A stretch of DNA of 64,000 bases from Aquarana catesbeiana (lineage: Eukaryota; Chordata; Amphibia; Anura; Ranidae), in NCBI RefSeq assembly GCF_042186555.1, contig NC_133329.1, positions 75,780,557-75,844,556 of the forward strand, read 5' to 3'. The first letter of the stretch is position 1. The number at the start of each line of letters is the position of its first letter. The notes beneath the pieces are model-generated. The model saw only the letters and a program-made list of their open reading frames with translations, did not search any database and was not told the origin of the DNA. The position numbers and the translations under genes are program-made. This document shows positions 20,646 to 31,054 of the stretch, one piece after another.

Positions 20646-22293
20646 CTCACAAAAGTGAGTACATCCCTCACATTTTTATAAATATTTTATTATCATTTTT
20701 TTCATGTGACAACACTGAAGAAATTACTTTTTGCTACAATGTAAAGTAGTGAGTGTACAGCTTGTATAACAGTGTAAATTTGCTGTCCCCTCAAAATAAC
20801 TCAACACACAGCCATTAATGTCTAAACCGCTGGCAACAAAAGTGAGTACACCCCTAAGTGAAAATGTCCAAATTGGGCCCAAAGTGTCAATATTTTGTGT
20901 GGCCACCATTATTTTCCAGCACTGCCTTAACCCTCTTGGGCATGAAGTTCACCAGAACTTCTCCCGGTTGCCACTGGAGTCCTCTTCCACTCCTCCATGG
21001 TGGATGTTCGAGACCTTGCCCTCCTCCACCTTCCGTTTGAGGATGCCCCACAGATGCTCAATAGGGTTTAGGTCTGGAGACATGCTTGGCCAGTCCATCA
21101 CCTTTACCCTCAGCTTCTTTAGCAAGGCAGTGGTCATCTTGGAGGTGTGTTTAGGGACGTTATCATGTTGGAATACTGCCCTGCGGCCCTGTCTCCGAAG
21201 GGAGGGGACCATGCTCTGCTTCAGTATGTCACAGTACATGTTGGCATTCATGGTTCCCTCAATGAACTGTAGCTCCCCAGTGCCGGCAGCACTCATGCAG
21301 CCCCAGACCATGACACTGGTACCACCATGCTTGACTGTATGCAAGACACACTTGTCTTTGTACTTCTCACCTGGTTGCCGCCACACACGCTTGACACCAT
21401 CTGAACCAAATAAGTTTATCTTGGTCTCATCAAACCACAGGACACGGTTCCAGTAATCCATGTCCTTAGTCTGCTTGTCTTCAGCAAAACTGTTTGCGGG
21501 ATTTCTTGTGCATCATCTTTAGAAGAGGCTTCCTTCTGGGACGTCAGCCATGCAGACCAATTTGATGTAGTGTGTGGCGTATGGTCTGAGCACTGACAGG
21601 CTGACCCCCCATCCCTTCAACCTCTGCAGCAATGCTGGCAGCACCCATACGTCTATTTCCCAAAGAAAACCTCTGGATATGACCCTGAGCACCTGCACTC
21701 ACATTGCACTCAATTAGTGTAACACTAATTCTTTGGGCGACCATGGCGAGGCCTGTTCTGAGTGGAACCTGTCCTGTTAAACGCTGTATGGTCTTGTCCA
21801 CTGTGCTGCAGCTCAGTTTCAGGGTCTTGGCAATCTTCTTATATTCTAGGCCATCTTTATGTAGAGCAACTATTCTTTTTTTTTCAGATCCTCAGAGAGT
21901 TCTTTGCCATGAGGTGCCATGTTGAACTTCCAGTGACCAGTATGAGATAGTGAGAGCGATAACACCAAATTTAACACACCTGCTCGCCATTCACACCTGA
22001 GACCTTGTAACACTAATGAGTCACATGGAGGGAAAATGGCTAATTGGGCCCAATTTGGACATTTTCACTTAGGGGTGTACTCACTTTTGTTGCCAGAGGT
22101 TTAGACATTAATGGCTGTGTGTTGAGTTATTTTGAGGGACAGCAAATTTACACTGTTATACAAGCTGTACACTCACTACTTTACATTATAACAAAGTGTA
22201 ATTTCTTTATATATATATATATATACAGTATATATATATATAATAAAATATTTATAAAAATGTGAGGGGTGTACTCACTTTTGTGAGATACTG
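20641..22293 (-). mobile_element. Tc1/mariner element with long terminal inverted repeats
   Basis: Inverted ends of about 210-220 bp (ATCTCACAAAAGTGAGTACA at left, its inverse ending GTGAGATACTG at right), inserted at TA: the (TA)n tract on the left, TA at 22,294 on the right. Inside is a broken minus-strand transposase. The right inverted repeat contains its own TA microsatellite (22,207-22,241). The repeat termini match Tc1-type elements of vertebrates. Confidence 0.92.
20949..21925 (-). pseudogene. Tc1 transposase pseudogene
   Basis: Read on the minus strand from about 21,925: an N-terminal DNA-binding helix-turn-helix part (frame 21,544-21,801 and upstream), then the DDE domain in 20,949-21,461. 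The catalytic blocks are visible: WFDETKINLFG (first D), VFQHDNVPKHT (second D) and SPDLNPIEHLWG (final E). About 80 bp between the two frames contains frameshift damage, and the HTH part carries further shifts. Normal length is about 340 residues; no continuous frame exists. Confidence 0.85.
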
Positions 22294-22324
22294 TACCTAT
22301 GATAACAATTATAGACCCTTCATT

Positions 22325-22991
22325 TCTTTAATTCATCCCAAAGGTGTTCTATCAGGTTGAGGTCAGTCAAGTTCCTCCGCCCCAAACTCACTCATCCATG
22401 TCTTTATGGACCTTACTTTGTGTACTGGTCCAAATCATTTGGTGGAGGGGGGGGGATTATGGTGTGGGTTTATTTTTCAGGGGTTGGACTTGGCCCTTAG
22501 TTCCAGTGAAGGGAACTCTTAAGGCGTCAGGCAATGGACAATTGGACAATTTTATGCTCCCAACTTTGTGCGATGTCCCAAGTTTGGGGATACACTTCCT
22601 GTTCCAACATGACTGCGCACCAGTGCACAAACAAGGCCCATAAAGACAAGGATGAATGAGTTTGGGGTGGAGGAACTTGACTGGCCTGCACAGAGCCCTG
22701 ACCTCAACCCTATAGAACACCTTTGGGATGAATTAGAATGGAGACTGCGAGCCAGGGTTTCTTGTCCAACATCAGTGCCTGACCTCACAAATGCTCTTCT
22801 GGATAAATGGTCAAACATTCCCATAGACACACTCCTAAACCTTTTGGACAGCGTTCCCAGAAGAGTTGAAGCTGTTATAGCTGAAAAAGGTGGGCCAACT
22901 CAATATTGAACCCTACGGACTAAGATTGGGATGCCATTAAAGTTCATGTGTGTGTAAAGGCAGGTGTCCCAATACTTTTGATAATATAGTG
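22325..22991 (+). pseudogene. Second Tc1-like element, truncated, with inverted internal segment
   Basis: The right end has TATTATCAAAAGTATTGGGA-type termini (ending ATATAGTG at 22,991). The plus frame 22,652-22,909 encodes the end of a Tc1 transposase (SPDLNPIEHLWDELEW, then SVPRRVEAV). The first 100 bp (22,330-22,425) are the reverse complement of part of the same coding sequence, as in the fuller copy at 32,836-34,178, so this is one end of a foldback derivative. The left terminus is lost. Confidence 0.8.
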
Positions 22992-23480
22992 TAAATAAAT
23001 ATATATATTTATTCTAGACCACCTTGAATAAATTCCTAAAGTCGAGCAACGAAAAGAAAAATGTAGCCTCCCAGCTCATCTGTACTCTATTATTTGATGT
23101 CTTTAAATGTGACAATGTGATGATTGGCGCTTGTAAAAATCCTGCAGAAACATACATTTACCTTGGCATTCTTGGGATGTTGGTACAGTGATGTTAGTAT
23201 GTGACAATAGGCTTCTATGCTTGCTATTTAAATCTTTTACAAAGAGTCGTTGATGCATTGAACAGACTTCCAGCAGAGGTAGCAAGTCAGTCAACAATAA
23301 ACAAATTTAAACAAGCCCAGGATCTATACTCAGACAAAAAGTTTAAAGAAAAAAAAAAAATCAAAAACGGGCAAACTCAATGAAACACTTTTTCTGCTGC
23401 CACTTTTCTATGTTTCTAAATAAAAACATCTACTTCTAGAAAGGAAGCCTCAAGCAATGACGTTTTACACGATGAATCTT
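22992..23480. repeat. Non-coding with a CR1-like LINE 3' fragment
   Basis: 23,230-23,420 encodes a short C-terminal RT-type tail (RVVDALNRLPAEV, then NKFKQA) followed by TTTTCTATGTTTCT, as seen at the 3' end of CR1-like elements. The rest is unassigned. Confidence 0.5.
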
Positions 23481-23725
23481 AAATGAGAAACAAAACAAGT
23501 TCCACTTCTTCACATAAAGGAGTAAGAAACGAAACTAAATTCTCTGTCCTCATCGCTACAGGGGAGGAGGAAACTAAACTGATTTTTCTCTTCACTTATT
23601 TCTAGGAATAAGAAACAAAAGTAACTATCAGATATAGGATTAAGGGAGGAGATATTTTCCATTTTCCCTTCTCCTATTTACAGGTCTTAGAAACCAAAAT
23701 AGACTTCCTTCCTCAGGGGAGCGGT
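23481..23725 (+). promoter_or_regulatory. Putative promoter of TRIM gene 2 with repeated GAAACNAAA motifs
   Basis: Five GAAAC motifs start at 23,487, 23,526, 23,570, 23,612 and 23,690, each in the form GAAACNAAA, spaced 39, 44, 42 and 78 bases apart. The second (AAACGAAACT) fits the IRF core AANNGAAA. Between them are T/C-rich segments, so this may be a diverged tandem repeat of about 41 bp. Interferon-responsive control of a TRIM gene would be biologically reasonable but is an inference. Confidence 0.4.
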
Positions 23726-23765
23726 GTTGCAGTGAGGACAGTGCAGGAGCAGTGAGAAGAGTCAG
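23726..23765 (+). other. Candidate 5' non-coding exon of TRIM gene 2 with donor site
   Basis: CAGTGAGAAGAGTCAG is followed by GTAAGT, a consensus donor at 23,766. The acceptor would be TTTTCAG at 27,957, one base before the ATG context, giving a 4.2-kb intron that holds minisatellite array 3. The transcription start is not determined. Confidence 0.35.
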
Positions 23766-23844
23766 GTAAGTGTTCAGGGCTGGGGGTAGAACAAGCAGTA
23801 AGGAGTTTTCTACCTTAATGTAGGCAATGCATTAAATACACAAT

Positions 23845-24306
23845 GCGTAGCAAGTAGAGTTGGGCGAACGGTTCAGCCAGAGCGTGAGTTTGTGTCGAAC
23901 ATTGGCTGTTTGCCCGTTCGACGAACAACCGAATTGTCGGGGCGTTCAGCCCCCCGAACGACCACAATGCACTGCGCTGCCGCACAGTGCATTGAAAGCC
24001 CTGATTGGCTGAAGAAATTAAAGCTTTGCCCAATCAGGGCACAGAACAATGTCAGAGCCATCACTGAACACTGTCATGATGACTCCATCCAATCATGGCT
24101 CATTTCTCTTAATCCCACCCCATACTATAAAAATATTCTTCCCATAGCGGCCATTTGTAGTGTGATGTGGAGTACAGAGCACAGAGCACAGAGTACAGTG
24201 TGGAGCAGTGGCAGCTGATCCACTAGGGACGCAGAGGCGCCACCCCCCTAATCTCCATGCAGAGTGCCAGATGCATGGATTGCCAGTTGAATGACATTAG
24301 CGAATT
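23845..24306. repeat. Dispersed repeat and inverted minisatellite unit
   Basis: 23,845-24,130 has an internally inverted GC-rich structure (GTTCGACGAACA, ATGCACTGCGCTGC...GCAGTGCATT-like) typical of a MITE fragment. 24,165-24,209 is one minus-oriented 43-bp-type unit, separated from array 3 by about 97 bp. Confidence 0.5.
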
Positions 24307-25860
24307 AATGCTCCATTCTATATACTGTGCTGTGTGCTCTATACTGCACCCTACTCCATTATATATACTGTGCTGTGTGCTCTATACTGCACCCTACTCC
24401 ATGCTATATACTGTGCTGTGTGCTCTATACTGCACCCTACTCCATTATATATACTTTGCTGTGTGCTCTATACTGCACCCTGTTCCATGCTATATACTGT
24501 GCTGTGTGCTCTATACTGCACCCTGCTCCATTCTGTATACTGTGCTGTGTGCTCTATGCTGCACCCTGCTCCATTCTGTATACTGTGCTGTGTGCTCTAT
24601 ACTGCACCCTGTTCCATGCTATATACTGTGCTGTGTGCTCTATACTGCACCCTGCTCCATTCTGTATACTGTGCTGTGTGCTCTATACTGCACCCTGCTC
24701 CATTCTGTATACTGTGCTGTGTGCTCTATACTGCACCCTGCTCCATGCTATATACTGTGCTGTGTGCTCTATACTGCACCCTACTCCATTATATATACTG
24801 TGCTGTGTGCTCTATACTGCACCCTGCTCCATGCTATATACTGTGCTGTGTGCTCTATACTGCACCCTGCTCCATTCTATATACTGTGCTGTGTGCTCTA
24901 TACTGCACCCTGTTCCATGCTGTATACTGTGCTGCGTGCTCTATACTGCACCCTGTTCCATGCTATATACTGTGCTGTGTGCTCTATACTGCACCCTGCT
25001 CCATTCTATATACTGTGCTGTGTGCTCTATACTGCACCCTGTTCCATGCTATATACTGTGCTGTGTGCTCTATACTGCACCCTGCTCCATTCTGTATACT
25101 GTGCTGTGTGCTCTATACTGCACCCTGCTCCATTCTATATACTGTGCTGTGTGCTCCATACTGCACCCTGTTCCATGCTATATACTGTGCTGTGTGCTCT
25201 ATACTGCACCCTGCTCCATTCTATATACTGTGCTGTGTGCTCTATACTGCACCCTGTTCCATGCTGTATACTGTGCTGTGTGCTCTATACTGCACCCTGT
25301 TCCATGCTATATACTGTGCTGTGTGCTCTATACTGCACCCTGCTCCATTCTGTATACTGTGCTGTGTGCTCTATACTGCACCCTGTTCCATGCTATATAC
25401 TGTGCTGTGTGCTCTATACTGCACCCCGTTCCATGCTATATACTGTGCTGTGTGCTCTATACTGCACCCTACTCCATTCTATATACTGTGCTGTGTGCTC
25501 TATACTGCACCCTACTCCATTCTATATACTGTGCTGTGTGCTCTATGCTGCACCCTGCTCCATTATATATAATGTGCTGTGTGCTCTATACTACACCCTA
25601 CTCTATTCTTTATACTGTGCTGTATGCTCTATGCTGCACCCTGCTCTATTATATATAATGTGCTGTGTGCTCTATACTGCACACAGCTCCATTCTATATA
25701 CTGTGCTGTGCGCTCTATACTGCACCCTGCTCAATTCTATATACTGTGCTGTGTGCTCTATACTGCACCCTACTCCATTCTATACACTGTGCTGTGCGCT
25801 CTATACTGCACCCTACTCCATTATATATACTGTGCTGTGTGCTCTGTACTGCACTCCAAT
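24307..25860 (+). repeat. 43-bp minisatellite array 3 (about 36 copies)
   Basis: Same unit and orientation as array 2 (TACTGTGCTGTGTGCTCTAT core), with position-specific variants CTGTTCCATGC and CTGCTCCATTC. The 3' end decays over 25,840-25,930. It lies between the candidate first exon and the coding exon of TRIM gene 2. All three plus frames are open; no gene is implied. Confidence 0.95.
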
Positions 25861-25994
25861 CTGTACCCTGTACCCCTGTGTGATATACTGCTCTCCACTC
25901 TACTGGATACACACTACAATGCAGTACATAGCCTGCCACTATCTTATCTACCATACTTTTACATATCCCTTTTTTTTTTTTTTTTTTTTACAAA

Positions 25995-27190
25995 TGTAGC
26001 ACCCTGGAGCTTAGGCAGGCTTGCTCCTCACAAATTTATTTGCCAGGAATAATTATCCTGGCTGATTGTAAGAGATCCACTGATTTCTCCCTACGTTTAT
26101 TGCACGTTTCTCTTTTACCACAAGGTGGCCGGGTACTTGGTGGTATTAGATATGAGAAGGGCAACCCAAGGTCAGGTTATGGGTATGTGGGGTATCTCAG
26201 CGCATTGGCAGGGGGTTTCTTGAATTCCTTGGCCTGCTGGGAGAACCTATATATTCAGGTGGAGTCAGGTGATCTGGGTTCTGTGCCACCTGGACGGCTG
26301 TCTGGGTGGACATGTGCCACTGCTAGACCAGAGGTTGGGCCTATCCCGGGGGCGTCTGGTGGCTAGGCTGTCTGAGGGCCTATCCAGAAGCAAGAGAGCA
26401 GCGCAGGGTTGGGATTGCGTCTTGCAGTCCAACCAGAAGTGACGGTTCTGCCGGCTGGAGAACCTGTCGTGGTCAGAGGTAGAAGGGAAGCTGTCACCGC
26501 TAAGGGACCAACCCCCTTTTATACCAGGGACCACAGTGAGTAACTGAAGCAAGTAATGGAGCAGTATTCTCACCGAACAAGGACGGTGAAGAATCTGGAA
26601 ACTTCAGACGGTGATCAAATCAGGGACCCAACCAGCGGAAGTGATGCTTGCAGAGCAGCCTTGTGTGTCAAGCCAGGGACCGAGCAGGCCTGTGGGGTGA
26701 AGCTTGAGAAGTATCGGGAGTGCCAAGCTAGAGACCCAGTAGAGAGGCGGGGGTGACGCTTGAGGAAGATACATGAAGATTGGAGGAGCTCAAGGGATTC
26801 AGTGGCAGTGAATCAGAGGGTCTAGTGAGAGACCGGGAGCTCAGTGTGCTGAAGAACTACAAGGAGAAATTGTAGTGAAGGTAAAAGACGTTTGTGTTAG
26901 GAACTGTTAAAGACTGTTGCCACAAAAAACAGCATTCCTGCACGTGCAGATGTGGCTTCTCGCTGAGACCTTTTCCTGCATGGCTGTCCTCCTATTGAAG
27001 TCTCGGAGTCTGCTAATTGAACTTGCAACTACTCAAGGGTGTCCTGGCCCCAACCCTCTTTCCCCCATAAAAGTCTGTAAGAGAAATGAATATCTTTTGC
27101 ATTCAAGAAGTGTCTGGCACCCAATAACTTTATCCACCTCACACCCACTATGCCTCACAACAGAAGGATGTCAGCTATCTCTGGCTCTGC
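25995..27190. repeat. LTR-like or other interspersed repeat beginning TGTAGCACCCTGG
   Basis: The start TGTAGCACCC is the same ten bases as the outer end of the retroviral LTR at 2,340, again directly downstream of a 43-bp array edge, although the following sequence differs. It contains phased AG/GA-rich segments and no coding frame. An LTR is plausible; the other end is not located. Confidence 0.35.
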
Positions 27191-27682
27191 AGGTTCTCAT
27201 TAAAGAGGTTGTAAACCTTAGTGTTTTTTCACCTTAATGCATCCTATGCATTAAGGTGAAAAAACACCTGGCAGTGACCGGCCCCCCAGCCCCCCCGTTT
27301 TATTTACCTGAACCCTGGAACTTGACCTGGCGGGGACGCGCTGTCTCTCTGCCCGGGGTTCTTGGCTATTGATTGGATAGATTGACAGGAGCGCAGCCAT
27401 TGTCTCCTGCTGCTGTCAATCAAATCCAATGACGCAGGCGCCGGGGGACAGGGCCGAGTCATACATACGGCGGCTGTGGACGCCGAATGCTGGACTCGAG
27501 AGGTAACCCCCTCAGGAGAGTGCTTCTCCTAGGGGGATATCTGATGTGGGGAGGAGCCGCGAGAGCCGCCGAGGAACCCCAGAAGAGGATGTCCGGGGCC
27601 ACAAGCTGCACAGTGGAGGTAAGTATGATATATTTGTTATTTAAAAAAAATAAAAAAACGAACCCTTACAATCACTTTAGGC
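27191..27682. mobile_element. MITE with internal palindrome
   Basis: Begins AAAGAGGTTGTAAACC and ends TTACAATCACTTTAG. Near the left end is a perfect 21-bp inverted repeat with a 5-base spacer (27,219-27,265, arms GTGTTTTTTCACCTTAATGCA). No coding capacity. Confidence 0.6.
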
Positions 27683-27958
27683 TGAAGGAGGCCGGAGACC
27701 TTGCTACACAAAAATAATTGTTTTTTGTGTTTGAAATTTGTGATATTTCTAAAAGGAAGGGTTATAACAGGACTGGATAAACCTAGTATCTATATTTCTT
27801 TTTCTCTATCTCTATTGCTGGATAAATTGCTACACACGTGTGTTTAACGCTTGACTGATTATGCAATTTCCTGATCTTGCTTACGCTGAAAGTGGTTAAT
27901 TTCCCACCCCTTGTACACTGTGTACTCAGTGCATTTCCGTCTACTGTGTATTTTCAGA
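27683..27958 (+). promoter_or_regulatory. 3' end of the presumed 5' intron of TRIM gene 2
   Basis: About 190 bp alignable with the region upstream of TRIM gene 1 (shared TCTATTGCTG and TTTCCCACCCC blocks), ending in the acceptor-like CTACTGTGTATTTTCAG at 27,957. Confidence 0.6.
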
Positions 27959-29485
27959 ATGGCAGCTGTGAAGGAAGATCTGAGCTGCTCCATCTGCCTG
28001 GACCCCTGTACAGACCCGGTGTCACTGCCATGTGAACACAGATTCTGCAGACCCTGTATTTCATATGAGCTGGACACCCAGAAAAGTTCTGAAGTTTATT
28101 TCTGTCCAAAATGTAGGACACAATTTAAGGAACGCCCGCCAATGCTCCATAAGAAAATGCGGATGTCAGTGGAACAGATAGTCCCTTGTACTTATTGTGA
28201 TGCCCCTGCCCCTGCACAGAAGACGTGTCTGCATTGTGATGCTTCCCTTTGTGGCAAACACCTAACAAAGCACAGTACTGCACCTGAACATGTTCTGATA
28301 GAGCCTACTGCATTCCCAGAGAAAAGGAAATGTACCGAGCACCGGCAGCTCCTGAATCATTACTGCACAGAGGATGACGCCTTCATCTGTTTGCTCTGCT
28401 ACGTAGCTGGAGACCACAATGGGCACGAGGTGATGTCTCTGAATGTAAACTCTGCTGAGAAGGGCAAAGAATACCTAATTCCAATTATAAAGAATCTGAG
28501 AAAGGAAAGACATAAAACTGAGGATCAGATCCGTAGACTGAAGGCCCAGCAGGCAGCGCAGGGAAAGAAAACAGATGATTGCAGAAAAAGAGTCGTTTCC
28601 CAAATCCAACACATCAAAAAGGACCTTGAGAAGCTTCAGAGCAAGGTCCTGAATGAGGTCTACACACAGAAAAAAAAGGCTTCAGGCTCAATATTTGAAA
28701 GGAGAAACAAGCTGGAGATGCAGAACCAAGAGTTGTCCAAAAAGATTGATCATGTCGAGAAGCTATTTAAGATAAGTGATCCATTAACTTTTATCAAGAG
28801 CGTACTGGGAACCGATTTAATCGGGATCTTCAATGTCGAACATGGCCAAATAAGTGGTGATGTGTTCGATGAAACACCAATCTCTGAGATGCTGCACAAG
28901 GAACTCCTACAATTCTCTGATGGTCTAAATAAACAGATGCTGAAGGATGCCTTTCCAAAGATGAAGAAGTCAGAGATCACCCTGGACATAAAGACAGCTC
29001 ATTGTAAAATTAATATAACAGATGATCTCAGATCTGCCATTTATACAGAAAAACGTCAGACTAGAGACATTGGTTTAGAGAGGTTCCGATCCCACCATGT
29101 ACTAAGTGAGTGCAGCTTCTCATCGGGGAATCACTACTGGGAGGTGGAGGTGAAGGGAAAACAATGTAGCATTGGCATTGCCTACAATAATATGGACAGG
29201 AAGTCAACAAGACACGACTCACGCATTGGTTACAATCAGAGATCCTGGGGTTTAGGTGTAGATACCAACCTTAGCGTGTGGCACAACAATGTTAAAACCC
29301 AAATCTCCACAGATTCCCCTGTGCGGTCATTTGGGATATTCCTGGAATATGAGGTTGGACGTCTGTCCTTCTACCAATTATGTGACCCCACTAGACACCT
29401 TCACACCTTTACCGCCACCTTTACCGATCCCCTCAATGCTGCCTTCTATGTAAATGAGGGTTCTGAAATCACAATCCTAAAATAA
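27959..29485 (+). CDS. TRIM25-like E3 ubiquitin ligase (RING, two B-boxes, coiled coil, PRY-SPRY), gene 2
   Basis: A 508-residue paralog of gene 1 in the same orientation, 14.4 kb downstream. Complete C3HC4 RING (C10, C13, C25, H27, C30, C33, C49, C52) with the usual C-S-I-C at the E2-binding edge. Then B-box 1 (about 75-115), B-box 2 (about 124-157, C-x2-H...C-x2-D...C-x2-C...H-x2-H), a coiled coil (about 170-270), a single copy of the ISDPLTF...DAFPKMKK linker, and PRY-SPRY with HYWEVEV and GRLSFYQL. Start: an in-frame ATG 48 bases upstream lies before the acceptor-like CAG, so 27,959 is preferred. The frame is intact. A ubiquitin-ligase role, possibly antiviral, is a family inference; orthology to a named TRIM is not claimed. 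Confidence 0.93.
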   Translation: MAAVKEDLSCSICLDPCTDPVSLPCEHRFCRPCISYELDTQKSSEVYFCPKCRTQFKERPPMLHKKMRMSVEQIVPCTYCDAPAPAQKTCLHCDASLCGKHLTKHSTAPEHVLIEPTAFPEKRKCTEHRQLLNHYCTEDDAFICLLCYVAGDHNGHEVMSLNVNSAEKGKEYLIPIIKNLRKERHKTEDQIRRLKAQQAAQGKKTDDCRKRVVSQIQHIKKDLEKLQSKVLNEVYTQKKKASGSIFERRNKLEMQNQELSKKIDHVEKLFKISDPLTFIKSVLGTDLIGIFNVEHGQISGDVFDETPISEMLHKELLQFSDGLNKQMLKDAFPKMKKSEITLDIKTAHCKINITDDLRSAIYTEKRQTRDIGLERFRSHHVLSECSFSSGNHYWEVEVKGKQCSIGIAYNNMDRKSTRHDSRIGYNQRSWGLGVDTNLSVWHNNVKTQISTDSPVRSFGIFLEYEVGRLSFYQLCDPTRHLHTFTATFTDPLNAAFYVNEGSEITILK

Positions 29486-29984
29486 TAATTCAGCAAATAC
29501 ACTCTATGGACCATATCCATGTGGACACGTAATCATCACACCTTCCTAATGCCATATTAATGCCCATGGATTTTAGAATGGGACCTCTAACAAGACTATA
29601 TTATGGGTAAACCCTGTTAGGAAATGTTACTGACCTACTAAAGTGAGCTCAGGTGGTCAGGTCAGTTAAATGTAATGTTTTTTGTTGTTGTTTTGTTTGT
29701 TTTTTTGAGGATTTTAAAGTGTATAAAGTGACAAAGTGACTATATGTTATACTTTTCCATAAAGAGGACATAATTTTTTGCAAAGTTACGTTGGTCCAGA
29801 GATAACCGTAGTGACTGTCCAGTGTCCAGTGCAGAGAGGCTGCAATTGTGCATAGTAACCACAGGGTGTTGCTAGCTTAGCACTGCCACCAAACAGTGAA
29901 AGCCTTGTATCTTTTTAAATGAATATAAGGCATTCTCTGATTGGGTGGGACAGTGATGTCACAAACCGGCGGTGTAAACAACCC
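29486..29984. other. 3' flank of TRIM gene 2
   Basis: The first 120 bp align with the flank of gene 1 and then diverge, marking the duplication limit at about 29,610. The remainder is unassigned and non-coding. No clear AATAAA close to the stop. Confidence 0.5.
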
Positions 29985-30419
29985 TTAGACCCCTTTAACA
30001 CCGAGGGCCTTTTGCAGGCGCTATAGAGTTAAAAATAGCGCCTGCAATCCGCCCTCAAACAGCTGCAGCATTGTCTCCAGTGTGAAAGTTCGAGGGCTTT
30101 CACACCGGAGTGCTGCGCTGGCAGGACAGGAAAAAAGTCCTGCCAGCAGCTTCTTTGGAGCGGTGAAGGAGCGGTGTGTTTACCGCTCCTCCACCGCTGC
30201 TCCCCATTGAAATCAATGGGGCAGCACTGGGATACCGCCGGCAAAATGCCGCTATTGCGGCGCATTGCGGGCGGTTTTAACCCTTTCTCGGCCGCTAGCG
30301 GGGGTAAAAGCGCCCCGCTAGCGGCCGAAATGCGCCGCTAATCCGACGTTAAAGCGCTGCTAAAAATAGCGGCGTTTTACCGCCGACGCTATGGGCGGCC
30401 CGGTGTGAAAGGGCTCTTA
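29985..30419. mobile_element. About 435-bp MITE with TTAGACCCCTTTAACACC termini
   Basis: Imperfect inverted ends (TTAGACCCCTTTAACACC / GGTGTGAAAGGGCTCTTA) and rich internal inverted repeats (AGTCCTGCCAGC, CCGCTAGCGG). Same family as 40,763-41,133 but in opposite orientation. Confidence 0.75.
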
Positions 30420-31054
30420 TGGTGGTTGCATTCTTTTACTCTATGAAACTATAAATTTTTAGCAAATTGATGGCCGAGAGTCTTTCAATTGACTTAAATC
30501 TGCCAAAAATGTAGGTGCCCGCCATCTGCCCCATGGTGCTCTCTTCCCGTCTCTCATGCTATCGGCTATGAGACCGGTGTTCTATCCTCTTGCTGATCTC
30601 ACCAATAGCTTTTTTATTTCAGAATGTTGAGCAGTGAGGTCAGTGAATGTGTTGAAATTAGTAACCTGCAAGGCTTTTTGCCCTCATTGTGGTATGAGAG
30701 ATATATCCATAATATTACAGGGGTCAGCTATTGTATAAAGAAGCAATATAAACAATGATATTTTGCTCTTAGTATATACAGCACCTTGTATAGTTCATAT
30801 CATAGAACTTGCATTGCTGACATGTATTCTTGCAGCCAGCTTAATAATAACCACGCAGACACATTTCCTTTAATCCTTGACACTTGGCAACGTATACTGC
30901 AAAGACACATCCTGCCACTTAACAACTTATACTATAGAAAGTTAGAAACACGTCTTTTTTTTTTACCTAGCTAGTAAGGTGGTACATTCACCGGGCGAGT
31001 TTCTATGAATTATTATTATTTTTTTTTAATATACCCCTGTATGTCTCAAAAACG
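30420..31054. other. Unassigned non-coding sequence
   Basis: AT-biased sequence with no recognisable repeat end or coding frame. Confidence 0.4.

Noticed and set aside
24257..26052. ORFs up to 580 codons across array 3
   Set aside because: Same 43-bp repeat effect in three frames.
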